Shown here: positions 18,082 to 31,787 of the stretch, in pieces
Layout: every line of letters begins with the position of its first letter
Numbering within the stretch: the stretch's first letter is position 1
NCBI RefSeq assembly: GCF_000971235.1
Contig: NZ_BBMB01000011.1
Coordinates: forward strand, 66,547 to 130,546
DNA length: 64,000 bases
Direction of reading: 5' to 3'
Source: Demequina subtropica
Lineage (GTDB): Bacteria; Actinomycetota; Actinomycetes; Actinomycetales; Demequinaceae
The notes under the pieces: model-generated
The model's database searches: none
What the model saw: only the letters and a program-made list of their open reading frames with translations
What the model was told of the DNA's origin: nothing
Made by a program: the position numbers and the translations under genes

Positions 18082-18131
18082 GATACCCCGGGGGATATCT
18101 TGGTGCACAGGATCAAGTACCCCGGGAGGTA
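18082..18131 (+). promoter_or_regulatory. CsoR/CstR-like operator pair
   Basis: Two near-palindromes of the TACCCC-GG-GGGGTA kind: GATACCCCGGGGGATATC (18082-18099) and TACCCCGGGAGGTA (18118-18131). A weaker related half-site (GTACCCCCAGG) lies at 18067. The second overlaps the ribosome binding site GGGAGGT. Such G-tract dyads are bound by CsoR-family repressors, and CstR, the persulfide-sensing branch, controls enzymes like the one downstream. No csoR/cstR gene is in the window. Confidence 0.6.
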
Positions 18132-18135
18132 TGAC

Positions 18136-20637
18136 ATGAAGCTGGTCGTCGTCGGCGGAGTCGCCGCAGGAGCATCCACCGCCGCACGGGCGCGGCGTCT
18201 CGACGAGTCTGCCGAGATCATCGTCTTCGAGCGCGGCCACCACGTCTCCTTCGCCAACTGCGGTCTGCCGTACCACGTGGGCGAGGTCATCACGGATCGC
18301 TCGCGCCTGCTGCTCCAGACCCCCGAGAGCCTGCGCGAGTCGCTCAACCTCGACGTCCGCATCGCCACCGAGATCGTGTCGATCGACCGCGAGGCCAAGA
18401 CGGTGACCGCGCGCGAGGTCGACAGCGGCCGCGAGTACACCGAGTCGTACGACAAGCTCGCGCTGTGCATGGGCGCCGAGGCTGTCCGGCCGCCCCTGCC
18501 CGGCATCGACCACCCCGCCGTCGAGGTGCTTCGCCGCATCGGCGACATGGACCGCATCAAGACGCGCCTCGACTACGCGATCGCCGAGCAGAAGGCCGGC
18601 CGGCGCGGCACCGTGACCGCGGTCGTCGTCGGCGCCGGCTACATCGGTCTCGAGATGGCGGAGAACCTCCACCACCGCGGCGTGCGCGTCGACGTGGTCG
18701 AGCTGTCCGACCAGATCCTGCCGCCCGTGGACCACGAGATCGCGATCCCGGTCGAGCAGCACCTCCGCATGCGCGGAGTGGGGCTCCACCTCTCGACCGC
18801 CGCCGCGGCCTTCCAGCCGCTGGACGATGCGGATGGCCAGGGCCGCGTGAGCGTCGAGCTCAACTCGGGCACCGTCCTCAAGGCCGACCTGGTGATCCTC
18901 GCCGCGGGCGTCAAGCCCGCCGTGCAGCTGGTGAAGGACGCCGGGATCGAGCTGGGCGAGCGCGGCGGCATCAAGGTCGACACGCACATGCAGACGTCGG
19001 ACCCGGACATCTACGCCGCCGGCGACGCGGTCGAGACCCCTCACCCGGTGCTCCCGGGCCAGTACCTCGCGCCGCTCGCGGGCCCCGCGAACCGCCAGGC
19101 CCGCGTCGCCGCGGAGAACATCTGCGGCCGCGACACCGAGTACAAGAGCACCCAGGGCACCAGCATCGTCAAGGTCTTCGACATGACCGCGGGCGGCACC
19201 GGCGCCACCTCGCGCCAGCTCGACGCCGCGGGCGTCGAGTACCGCGTCGCCCACGTGCACCCGTCGGGCCACGCCGGCTACTACCCCGGCACCGCGATGA
19301 TGCACATCAAGCTGCTGTTCTCCCCGACCGACGGTCGCGTGCTCGGCGCGCAGGCGTGCGGCTTCGACGGCGTCGACAAGCGGCTCGACCTCTTCGCGAT
19401 GGCGGTCCGCTCCGGTCTCACGGTCTTCGACCTCGAGGAGCAGGAGCTCGCGTACGCCCCGCCGTTCGGCTCCGCGAAGGACCCCGTGAACATGGCCGGC
19501 TTCGTCGCCGCCAACACCATCCGCGGCGACTTCACGCTCTGGTACGCGCAGGAATGGCCGCTCGCGGACGGCGCGCGGCTCGTCGACGTGCGCACCCCCG
19601 AGGAGTACGGCATCCACCACCTGCCCGGCGCCGAGTCCGTGCCGCTGGCCACCTTCCGCGAGGCCATCAAGGGCTGGGAGGACAAGGACCAGCCGATCCG
19701 CCTGTACTGCGCGGTCGGGTTCCGCTCGTACCTGGCCCACCGCATCCTGGTGCAGAACGGCTTCACGGATGTGGCGACCCTGTCGGGCGGCTCGACCACG
19801 TTCGGCCACGTCCACGACAACCCGGCCGACCAGTACTCCGCGCGGCCCCCGATGGAGAACTACGCGGAGAAGGTCTCCGTCGCGTCGGCCGTCGCGGCCG
19901 CGACGGGTCAGATGACCGAGCTCGACTGCACGGGCCTCGCGTGCCCCGGCCCGATCATGCGCCTCGCCGACACCATGAAGAAGGCGAACGCCGGCGACGA
20001 GGTCCGCGTCACGGTGTCCGACCCGGGCTTCGCGCTCGACGGTCCCGCGTGGGCGTCGAAGAACGGCCACACGCTCGTGTCGCTCGACCCGAAGGGCCCC
20101 GGCTTCGTGGGCACCTTCCGCAAGGGCGGCGTGGAGCCCGTCGCGAGCGGGAAGGCGGTCGGGGGCAAGAACAAGACCTCGATGGTGGTCTTCAGCGGCG
20201 ACCTCGACAAGGTGCTCGCGGCTTTCATCATCGCGAACGGCGCGGTCGCGATGGGCGACGAGGTCTCGATGTTCTTCACCTTCTGGGGCCTCAACGCCCT
20301 CCGCAAGGCCGAGCCGCCGAAGCGCGAGAAGAAGATGATGGACAAGATGTTCGGCGCGATGATGCCGCGTGGCGCGGAGAAGCTCACGCTGTCGCAGATG
20401 CACATGGCCGGCGCGGGCACCGCGATGATCAAGAACGTCATGAAGCAGAACGACGTGCCGTCGCTGCCCGAGCTCATCAAGTCGGCCCAGGACGGCGGCG
20501 CGCGCCTGCTGGGCTGCACGATGACGATGGACCTGCTGGGCATGGCTCAGTCGGACCTGCTCGACGGCGTCGAGCTCGCCGGTGTCGCGACGTTCCTGGG
20601 CGAGGCCAACGAGAGCGGCACCACGCTCTTCATCTAG
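18136..20637 (+). CDS. CoA-disulfide reductase / rhodanese / TusA / DsrE-like fusion
   Basis: 833 aa cytosolic flavoprotein with four modules. Residues 1-~440: FAD/NADH pyridine-nucleotide oxidoreductase with GGVAAGAS and the CoADR active-site Cys42 (FANCGLPYH). About 455-550: rhodanese domain (LVDVRTPEEY) with Cys525 in CAVGFRS. About 585-655: TusA-like domain with Cys603 in the CPGP motif. About 680-833: DsrE/F-like domain with Cys794 (LLGCTMTMD). The chain of four reactive cysteines suits reduction and relay of persulfide sulfur (CoA persulfide or polysulfide). ATG at 18136 has GGGAGGT upstream. Reaction direction and physiological substrate are inferred. Confidence 0.9.
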   Translation: MKLVVVGGVAAGASTAARARRLDESAEIIVFERGHHVSFANCGLPYHVGEVITDRSRLLLQTPESLRESLNLDVRIATEIVSIDREAKTVTAREVDSGREYTESYDKLALCMGAEAVRPPLPGIDHPAVEVLRRIGDMDRIKTRLDYAIAEQKAGRRGTVTAVVVGAGYIGLEMAENLHHRGVRVDVVELSDQILPPVDHEIAIPVEQHLRMRGVGLHLSTAAAAFQPLDDADGQGRVSVELNSGTVLKADLVILAAGVKPAVQLVKDAGIELGERGGIKVDTHMQTSDPDIYAAGDAVETPHPVLPGQYLAPLAGPANRQARVAAENICGRDTEYKSTQGTSIVKVFDMTAGGTGATSRQLDAAGVEYRVAHVHPSGHAGYYPGTAMMHIKLLFSPTDGRVLGAQACGFDGVDKRLDLFAMAVRSGLTVFDLEEQELAYAPPFGSAKDPVNMAGFVAANTIRGDFTLWYAQEWPLADGARLVDVRTPEEYGIHHLPGAESVPLATFREAIKGWEDKDQPIRLYCAVGFRSYLAHRILVQNGFTDVATLSGGSTTFGHVHDNPADQYSARPPMENYAEKVSVASAVAAATGQMTELDCTGLACPGPIMRLADTMKKANAGDEVRVTVSDPGFALDGPAWASKNGHTLVSLDPKGPGFVGTFRKGGVEPVASGKAVGGKNKTSMVVFSGDLDKVLAAFIIANGAVAMGDEVSMFFTFWGLNALRKAEPPKREKKMMDKMFGAMMPRGAEKLTLSQMHMAGAGTAMIKNVMKQNDVPSLPELIKSAQDGGARLLGCTMTMDLLGMAQSDLLDGVELAGVATFLGEANESGTTLFI

Positions 20638-20655
20638 GCCCCCACCAAGCCGACA

Positions 20656-20688
20656 CGCCGCATCGTCCCCTCGAGGGGCGGTGCGGCG
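20656..20688. terminator. Bidirectional terminator
   Basis: CGCCGCA (20656-20662) pairs with TGCGGCG (20682-20688), with an inner CCCC-TCGA-GGGG hairpin. It serves two convergent genes and contains one copy of the GCATCGTCC 9-mer. Confidence 0.65.
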
Positions 20689-20696
20689 TCGTCATG

Positions 20697-20999
20697 TCAC
20701 CCGGCGGTGACCGCCGTGTGCGAGGCGGGATTCTCGACCTGCTGCGGCTGGCCGATCCCGAAGATGCTCACGTAGCCGACCGCGCAACCGATCGCCACGA
20801 ACGAGGCGAGCGTGGTGACGATGCCGACGGCCATCCCGGACCCGCTCCCACGGCGCACCCCGATCACCAGCGACGCGACCGCGAGACCCGCGGCGACGAC
20901 CGCCACGATGATCCCCGCGAGGGGCGCCCAGAAGAGCACCAGCGCGATGATCGCCGCCACGATCGCTCCGACGCCCAGCCAGAAACCCGCACCCGTCAC
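20697..20999 (-). CDS. Small membrane protein, DUF4190-like
   Basis: 100 aa, GTG start at 20999 with GGAGGATC upstream. Three hydrophobic segments: LGVGAIVAAIIALVLFW, AGIIVAVVAAGLAVASLVIG, then a GSGSGMAVGIVTTLASFVAIG span, and a short polar tail. The GxGxGMAVxG turn is typical of DUF4190-type proteins. Function unknown. It is separated by 63 bases from the next reverse-strand gene. Confidence 0.7.
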   Translation of the reverse strand: MTGAGFWLGVGAIVAAIIALVLFWAPLAGIIVAVVAAGLAVASLVIGVRRGSGSGMAVGIVTTLASFVAIGCAVGYVSIFGIGQPQQVENPASHTAVTAG

Positions 21000-21062
21000 G
21001 CGATCCTCCGTCCACGTCCTGTTCGGAATCTAACAAGCGTGGCGCCGGCCCGCGCGGGCGGG

Positions 21063-21782
21063 CTACGCCCGGGCGACGCTCAGCGTGGTCGGATCCGGGA
21101 ACCACACGCGGGCGGATCCGCCCTCGGAGGTGGGCACGATGAAGGCGTCGCCGTCGCGGGCCACACCGCCGAGCGCGTCGTAGTAGTCGGCGAGCTGCGG
21201 CTCGGAGAGGAATGCCCCCACCTCCCACTGCGTGTCGGTCTCGGCGGTCGCGAGCGCGGTCGTCGGATCGGCGACGGGCGGGAAGGGGATCTCGAACGAT
21301 GCGCCGTGCCCGTCGGTCACCGTGAGCGTGTCCGAGCTGAGGATGTAGACGTCGTCGCCCTCGGCGGCGTCGTCGAGCCCGGTCCGAGCGACGCGATACC
21401 TCAACCCGTCGACGACCACGGTCCAGTCGTCCTCGACGATCCCACCCGGATAGGCCTGGAGGAGCTCCTCGACCAGCCGCTCCGATCCGTCGCCGTAGCG
21501 GAAGACGTACGTGGAGCCGTCGAAGGAGAGGCGCTCGTTGCGGATCTCCGCGGAGAACCCGACGCCCGACCCGTCGAGCGTGCTCGACTGCAGCAGCGGC
21601 TGCGTGTCGCGCGCGGCGATCGCCTCCCCCACAGAGGTGGCCGTGATACCGAGCGCGGCGGCGACGACGATGCCCACGCCGATCCCGAGCGCGCGGTGGC
21701 GGCGCGCCTCGACCGCGCGCATCACCGCGACGCCGACGAGCGCCGCGACGACCACCGCGCCCGCGTATGCCCAACCCTCCAC
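21063..21782 (-). CDS. Membrane-anchored protein of unknown function
   Basis: 239 aa from GTG 21782 (GAGGGGG just upstream); an ATG at 21830 would add 16 residues without a ribosome site. Two membrane helices at about 5-22 and 34-52 precede a ~185-residue domain rich in beta strands and acidic residues (VFRYGDGSERLVEELL, WTVVVDGLRYRV). It has no recognisable catalytic motif. I do not recognise the family. It is the last gene before the gyrA terminator. Confidence 0.65.
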   Translation of the reverse strand: MEGWAYAGAVVVAALVGVAVMRAVEARRHRALGIGVGIVVAAALGITATSVGEAIAARDTQPLLQSSTLDGSGVGFSAEIRNERLSFDGSTYVFRYGDGSERLVEELLQAYPGGIVEDDWTVVVDGLRYRVARTGLDDAAEGDDVYILSSDTLTVTDGHGASFEIPFPPVADPTTALATAETDTQWEVGAFLSEPQLADYYDALGGVARDGDAFIVPTSEGGSARVWFPDPTTLSVARA

Positions 21783-21912
21783 GATGCCCCCTCGCTCCGC
21801 GTGATGATCGGAATCTAGCAGCGGCGACACTGGGCAACCACTGTGACGCGAGGACCTCCCGAGGCCGACCAGGTGCTACCACTTCGGTGGGAGGCGCGCG
21901 GGAGCGGACGCA

Positions 21913-21946
21913 CGAGGGGCCGGTCGCGTGCGCCACCGGCCCCTCG
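21913..21946 (-). terminator. Intrinsic terminator of gyrBA
   Basis: CGAGGGGCCGGT pairs with ACCGGCCCCTCG (12 bp stem, 10-base loop), 14 bases after the gyrA stop. Confidence 0.8.
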
Positions 21947-21959
21947 GGTACAGCGTTGT

Positions 21960-26781
<4,822 letters not shown>

Positions 26782-26826
26782 TCAGGCGGTCTCGCAGGCC
26801 GGGCGCTCCCGCGCCCCGTCGGCACT

Positions 26827-26870
26827 CGGATGGGGCGCGAGCGGGAGAGGAGTCCCGCGCGCCCCATCCG
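26827..26870. repeat. 13 bp inverted repeat upstream of gyrB
   Basis: CGGATGGGGCGCG (26827-26839) is exactly complementary to CGCGCCCCATCCG (26858-26870) with an 18-base loop. A further GCTCCCGCGCCCC at 26802-26814 could compete for pairing. It lies between the upstream terminator and the gyrB promoter. Confidence 0.5.
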
Positions 26871-26976
26871 TCGCACCGGCGAGCAGCGGCGCCCATGAGG
26901 CGCTTGCGACACAACGTGCAATTAACACGGTACGCCACGCGGGAGGCGCTCCCTCAGACCTCGGTCCCGGGAGACG

Positions 26977-27016
26977 CGTCGGGGCCGCGGATCGATCATG
27001 ATCCGCGGCCCCGACG
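26977..27016 (-). terminator. Intrinsic terminator
   Basis: A perfect 17 bp stem (26977-26993 with 27000-27016) and 6-base loop, starting 14 bases beyond the stop of the tandem-domain membrane protein. Confidence 0.85.
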
Positions 27017-27029
27017 GGACAGGCTGGTG

Positions 27030-27809
27030 TCAGCCGACCTTCTCGATGTCGACCAGGCCCTGGAAGCTCACCACGGAGCCGTCCTTGGCGACGACGTCGA
27101 AGATGACGTTGCCGGAGTCGCCCGTGTTGAGGTCGATGATGTCGTTCTTGGCGCTGTACTGCGAGATCATGCCGACGGCGATGAGCTGCTCCTCGTCGAC
27201 GGTGCCACGGTAGCGGCCGGCCTCGATCTCGGTGCCGACCAGGTAGTAGCTGTTCTCGAGCTCGTCGACCATGGAGAGGTTGGCGTCGGCGGTCGTCGTG
27301 ATGTCCTCGCAACCCGAGAACGAGACGATCGAGTCGGTCGCGTCCTTGATGGTCATGATGACGTGGCCCTCGGTGGTCGAGGCGATGTCGATGATGTCGC
27401 CGTCGGTGCCCTCCTGGGTGATCATGCAGACCTCGAACAGGCCGGCCTCGACGCCGGCGCGGTACTGGCCGGGCTCGATGTCGGTGCCGACGATGTAGTC
27501 GCCGTTCGCGAAGGCGGGCTCGGCCTCCTCCTCGACGACCTCCTCGGTCGGGGTCTCCTCGGGCGCCTCGGCCTCCTCGGTGGCGTCGGCGTCGGCCGAC
27601 ACCTCCTCCGTGGCCTCGACGGTGGCGTCCACGGCGACCTCGGTGCCCTCGGCCTCGACGGTGTCGGTGTCCTCGCCGCCGCCCATGTTCGCCGCGGCGG
27701 CGATCACGATCACGGCGCCCACGCCGGTCAGCACCTTGTGGCGCATGAACCAGTTCTGCTTCTTCTCGGGGGCCTCGGGGATGGGGGCGGGTGCCGGCTG
27801 CTCGGTCAT
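27030..27809 (-). CDS. Membrane protein with two tandem extracytoplasmic domains
   Basis: 259 aa, ATG 27809 with AGGAG upstream. A short Pro-rich cytosolic head, one membrane helix (VLTGVGAVIVIAAAANM), a ~60-residue acidic Glu/Thr linker, then two copies of a ~75-residue beta domain. The copies align from GDYIVGTDIEPGQYRAGV to SYYLVGTEIEAGRYRGTV, each followed by a MI-TQ/SQ strand, DIIDI/DIIDL and a VSF strand. The first copy has two Cys that could form a disulfide. The family is common in actinobacteria but has no function I know. It separates APH and DUF721 from gyrB. Confidence 0.75.
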   Translation of the reverse strand: MTEQPAPAPIPEAPEKKQNWFMRHKVLTGVGAVIVIAAAANMGGGEDTDTVEAEGTEVAVDATVEATEEVSADADATEEAEAPEETPTEEVVEEEAEPAFANGDYIVGTDIEPGQYRAGVEAGLFEVCMITQEGTDGDIIDIASTTEGHVIMTIKDATDSIVSFSGCEDITTTADANLSMVDELENSYYLVGTEIEAGRYRGTVDEEQLIAVGMISQYSAKNDIIDLNTGDSGNVIFDVVAKDGSVVSFQGLVDIEKVG

Positions 27810-28075
27810 GTTGCTTCTCCTTGGCGCGCTGCCGCGCCTGTCGCTGGACGTTCGGGGCACACAGCGTCCTTCTCATCGGGGGACGCGAACACCGCGCACG
27901 GCGGACGCGAACCCGCGGCCGTTAATTCGACACGGAATGCTGATATATGTGCGGCAGCAATCGTAGGCACGCCCACCGACACCTCCGGGCGGTTTCGGAC
28001 GTGAGAAGGCCCACAGGTCACGACTCGGCAAAAGCCCTCACCATCGCGGCGCTCCGGACGACGGCCGCGCGTGCC

Positions 28076-28846
28076 TCAGGCCGCCCAGCGCTCCAGGATC
28101 GCCTCACGTTCGGCGCCCGGCGGGTTCTCATCGAGCCGCGCCGCGGCGATCACCCTGTCCCACCCCCGCGACTCGTCCACCAGCCCCGGTGCGAGCTCCT
28201 CGGTCCGCTCGATGAAGGCGTCGAGCACGTGCCCAAGCTCCTCGCGTGACTCGGGCGCGGAGAACACCGCATGCGCGAGCAGCGTCCGGGTGCGTGCGAC
28301 GTCTGCCGCCGCGGGCGCCGCCATCGCGTTGTTCCAGTCGATGATCACCGGTCCGTCGGCCCACAGCACGTTGAGGTGGTGCAGGTCCATGTGGCACAGG
28401 ACGCGCGGGTCCGCGGCGGAGAGCGCGTCGAGCCCAGCGAGCGCCTCCTCGCGCATCGTGCCTGGCATGTCGGCCTCTCGGACCTGGAAGCCGAGGAACT
28501 CCTCGGGGAGGATCAGCGCGGGCGCGGGCACCGCACGGATGCGGTGCTGCAGCTCGGCGAGCACCGTCCCCACCCCACGCGGCCCGATGATCTCCCCCTG
28601 CTCGGCGAGCGACCGGCCCTCGACATGCGCGAAGGTGAGCGTCGGCGGGTCTGCGTCAGGCGCGGCGTCCAGGATCGCCGGCACGGGGAGCCCGGCGTCC
28701 ATCGCGACGCGAGAACCCGCGGCCTCGAGATGAGCGACGATGCTCGGGATGCCCGGGTTGAAGGTCTTCACCACGGCCCCGGGCGTACCGCGGCGCACCA
28801 CGGCCGTCGCGCCTCGGGCGATCTCCTCGCCCTCGACCCAGGTCAT
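28076..28846 (-). CDS. Aminoglycoside-phosphotransferase-like (APH) kinase
   Basis: 256 aa; its ATG overlaps the DUF721 stop (ATGA), so it belongs to the dnaN operon. Kinase-like motifs: a TAVVRRG glycine-poor loop followed by VVKTF (ATP-binding Lys), catalytic CHMDLHHLNVLW (HxDxxxxN) and metal-binding IIDWNNA. All key residues are present, so it is probably active. APH-fold enzymes phosphorylate small molecules such as antibiotics, choline or sugars; the substrate cannot be read. Placement after recF-DUF721 is unusual. Confidence 0.82.
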   Translation of the reverse strand: MTWVEGEEIARGATAVVRRGTPGAVVKTFNPGIPSIVAHLEAAGSRVAMDAGLPVPAILDAAPDADPPTLTFAHVEGRSLAEQGEIIGPRGVGTVLAELQHRIRAVPAPALILPEEFLGFQVREADMPGTMREEALAGLDALSAADPRVLCHMDLHHLNVLWADGPVIIDWNNAMAAPAAADVARTRTLLAHAVFSAPESREELGHVLDAFIERTEELAPGLVDESRGWDRVIAAARLDENPPGAEREAILERWAA

Positions 28847-29436
28847 CCGTACGTGTCCCGCGGCCCGCGACCCTTGACCGAACGCGGACCCTTGGTCCAG
28901 GAGCGCGCCGTGGGCCCGAGCACCTTGAGCTCGGTGACGATCTCACGCCCGAACTCCTCGTTGATCCGGTGACGGATCTGCCCCGACATGATCTGCAGCT
29001 GGGTCGCCCATGCGGTCGACGTCGCCTTCACCGTCAGCACACCCTCGTCGAAGCCGAGCGGCTCGCAGTTGTCCGCGATGCGGTCGCCGATCACCTCGCG
29101 CCACCTCGCGGTCACCGACGAGACCTCGATCTGCTCGGTCCACCCCATCCGGCGCAGCAGCGCCGCGACCGCGTCGCTCATGGACGCGGGATCGCGCCCG
29201 GTTCCGTACGGCACCGTGTCGCGCCGGGCCTGCTCGCGCTGCTTGCGGCCCTGGCGGGGAGTGGTGCGGGTCGCTCCGCGCATGCGCGCCGAGGCCCGCG
29301 CGCGCTCCAGGGCCTCGCGAGCGAGGCGCGCCGCATCGGCGGGAACCAGGGGCTCCGCCTGTCCGTGCTCATCCTTCTCACCGGGCGAGACGGCGGGCGG
29401 CTCCCCGACCGCATCGTCCTGCGGTGCGTCACTCAT
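28843..29436 (-). CDS. DUF721 (DciA-like) protein
   Basis: 197 aa, overlapping recF by 8 bases. The first ~90 residues are charged and Arg/Ala-rich. The C-terminal half is DUF721: LLRRMGWTEQIEVSSVTARW, then REVIGDRIADNCEPLGF and a beta strand GVLTVKATSTAWATQL. DUF721 relatives in bacteria without DnaC act as DciA helicase-loading factors, which fits its place between recF and gyrB. Direct evidence in this organism is lacking. Confidence 0.88.
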   Translation of the reverse strand: MSDAPQDDAVGEPPAVSPGEKDEHGQAEPLVPADAARLAREALERARASARMRGATRTTPRQGRKQREQARRDTVPYGTGRDPASMSDAVAALLRRMGWTEQIEVSSVTARWREVIGDRIADNCEPLGFDEGVLTVKATSTAWATQLQIMSGQIRHRINEEFGREIVTELKVLGPTARSWTKGPRSVKGRGPRDTYG

Positions 29437-30553
29437 CGCCCACCCGGCCCTTCGTCACCGGGATCGTGCGGCCCTCGAGCACCGCAGGGACGTCCTCGGC
29501 GACCGCCGCCGTGATCAGCACCTGGCTGGCCCGCTCGAGCCGAGCGGCCAGCGCCGCGCGGCGCCCGGCGTCGAGCTCGGCGAAGACGTCGTCGAGGATG
29601 AGCACGGGCTCGCCGTCGTCGCCCGCATCGGGTCCGGTGTCCGATGTCAGCATGTCGTAGGTGCCGATGCGCAGCGCGAGAGCGCACGACCACGACTCCC
29701 CGTGGCTCGCGTAGCCCTTCGCGGGCATGCCCGCGAGACGGATGTCCAGATCGTCCCGTTGCGGTCCCGCAAGCGTGACGCCACGCTCGAGCTCCTTGGG
29801 CCGGACCTCGCGAAGCCTTTCCAACAGCAGCGCCGACAAGGCCGATGCCTCTTCCGGCATCTCCTCTGCCAGGGACGATGCGTATGCGATCGCGCAGTCG
29901 CCGCCGTCCGGGGCGACGTCCTGGTAGGCCGCCCACACGAAGGGCGCGAGCGTCCTCACCGCACGCAGGCGCGCGGCAACGATGCGGCCGCCCAGCTCCG
30001 CGAGCTTCTCGTCCCAGATGTCGAGCATGGTGAGATCTCCACGCGCGTGGCGCGAGGTCTTGAGCATCGAGGTGCGCTGGCGGAGCACCCGTTCATAGTC
30101 GCTCAGGTCGCCGGCCAAGGCCGGCTGCAGCGCGACGCAGAGCTCGTCCATGAACGCGCGACGTCCCGCCGGATCGCCCTTGACGAGCGCAAGGTCCTCC
30201 GGCGCGAACAGCACGGTGCGCAGGATGCCCAGCAGATCGCGAGGTCGCGCCGCGCCCCTGTTGAGGCGCGCCGTGTTCGCGCGACCCGCGTTGAGGGTGA
30301 CCTCGAGCCCGAGCGAGCGCCCCGCCTTCTCCACCTTGGCGCGCACGATCGCCCGCTCGGCGCCGAAACGGATGAGCGGAGCATCCGACGCGACGCGGTG
30401 CGAGCCGAGAACCGACAGGTACCTGACCGCCTCGACGAGGTTGGTCTTGCCCTGCCCGTTGCGTCCCACGAAGGTGGTGACTCCCGGACCCAGCTCGACG
30501 TCTGCCTGCGTGTACGAGCGGAAGTCGGCGAGCTGGACGTGGGTGACGCGCAC
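29429..30553 (-). CDS. recF: DNA replication/repair protein RecF
   Basis: 374 aa, GTG at 30553 sharing one base with the dnaN stop (TAGTG). It starts with LADFRSYTQADVEL, Walker A GRNGQGKTNLVEA, a signature region GPQRDDLDI and Walker B VLILDDVFAELD. It loads RecA at gaps opened during replication. Coupled to dnaN upstream and DUF721 downstream. Confidence 0.97.
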   Translation of the reverse strand: MRVTHVQLADFRSYTQADVELGPGVTTFVGRNGQGKTNLVEAVRYLSVLGSHRVASDAPLIRFGAERAIVRAKVEKAGRSLGLEVTLNAGRANTARLNRGAARPRDLLGILRTVLFAPEDLALVKGDPAGRRAFMDELCVALQPALAGDLSDYERVLRQRTSMLKTSRHARGDLTMLDIWDEKLAELGGRIVAARLRAVRTLAPFVWAAYQDVAPDGGDCAIAYASSLAEEMPEEASALSALLLERLREVRPKELERGVTLAGPQRDDLDIRLAGMPAKGYASHGESWSCALALRIGTYDMLTSDTGPDAGDDGEPVLILDDVFAELDAGRRAALAARLERASQVLITAAVAEDVPAVLEGRTIPVTKGRVGDE

Positions 30554-31680
30554 TACGAGGCGATACGGATGGGCACCAGGAGGTAGCGGAAGTCCGCCGA
30601 GACCTCGCCGCCCGGCTCCGACAGGCCCACGAACTCGACCGGCTTGGTCTCCTGCGTGAAGCCCAGCTGCACGAAGTCCGTGCCGAGCGCCGACAACCCG
30701 TCCAGCAGGTACTGGGGGTTGAAGGCGACGGTGATCGGGTCGCCGTGGAGGTGGGCGGTGAGCGCCTCCGATGCCTGCGCATCGTCGCTCTGGCCGGCGT
30801 CGAGCGTGACCTCGCCCTCGGCGAAGGCCAGTCGCACCGACGAGTTGCGCTCGGCGACGAGCGCGACGCGACGCGTCGCGTCGATGAGGTCCTGCGTCCG
30901 CACGGTCGCCGTGATGGGGCTCGACTCGGGGAACAGCCGGCGCACCTGGGGGTAGTCGCCGTCCATGAGGAGCGAGGTGGTGACCAGCCCGCCCGCCTCG
31001 AAGCCGATGAGGTCCATGCCCTGGCCGGAGCTGAGCGCGACGGTGACTTCGCCCGCTCCCAGGGACTTCGCGGTGTCGCCGAGCGTCTTCGCTCGCACCA
31101 GCGCGACGGCGCTGATGTCGGTCTTCGACGGCGTCCACTCGAGCTCTCGCAGCGCGAGACGGTAGCGGTCGGTCGCGAGCAGGGAGATGTGCGAGCCCTC
31201 GATCTCGACGCGGACGCCGGTGAGGATCGGGAGGGTCTCGTCACGCGACGCCGCGGAGGTGACCTGGGCGACGGCCTGCTGCAGGGTCGCACCGTCGATG
31301 GTGCCGGAGTGCTCGGGGAGCTCGGGCAGCGACGGGTACTGGTCGACCGGCATCGTGGCGAGCGTGAAACGAGAGGCGCCGCAGGTCACGGATACCTTGG
31401 TGCCCTCGAGCGACAGCTGCACCGGCTTGTGCGGAAGCGCGTTCGCGATCTCACGGAGGAGCCGGCCGCTCACGAGCACCTCACCGGGCTGCTCGACATC
31501 GGCGGGGAACTCGCCGCGCGCCGAGACCTCGTAGTCGAAGCTGGCGAGACGGACCAGGCCCTCCGCATCGGCGGTGATCCTGACGCCCGCAAGAACGGGA
31601 ACGGGCGGACGCGCCGGGACGGCGCGCGACGTCCATGCGACGGCGTCTGCCAGAACGTCGCGCTCGACGGTGAACTTCAT
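30553..31680 (-). CDS. dnaN: DNA polymerase III beta clamp
   Basis: 375 aa from ATG 31680 (MKFTVERD) with AGAGGAG upstream. Three clamp domains can be followed, with VPVLAGVRI in domain I and FNPQYLLDGL, then YLLVPIR near the end. It is the processivity clamp and the first gene of dnaN-recF-DUF721-APH. Its leader runs into the origin region. Confidence 0.98.
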   Translation of the reverse strand: MKFTVERDVLADAVAWTSRAVPARPPVPVLAGVRITADAEGLVRLASFDYEVSARGEFPADVEQPGEVLVSGRLLREIANALPHKPVQLSLEGTKVSVTCGASRFTLATMPVDQYPSLPELPEHSGTIDGATLQQAVAQVTSAASRDETLPILTGVRVEIEGSHISLLATDRYRLALRELEWTPSKTDISAVALVRAKTLGDTAKSLGAGEVTVALSSGQGMDLIGFEAGGLVTTSLLMDGDYPQVRRLFPESSPITATVRTQDLIDATRRVALVAERNSSVRLAFAEGEVTLDAGQSDDAQASEALTAHLHGDPITVAFNPQYLLDGLSALGTDFVQLGFTQETKPVEFVGLSEPGGEVSADFRYLLVPIRIAS

Positions 31681-31787
31681 GCTTGCTCCTCTGATTCTGA
31701 CCACAGACTATGCCACGGGTCCGACGATGCAGGTAGGCGTTTCGAGGCGTCGCCGGGCCCCGAGCGCGCGGGCCCTGATGAAGGCCA

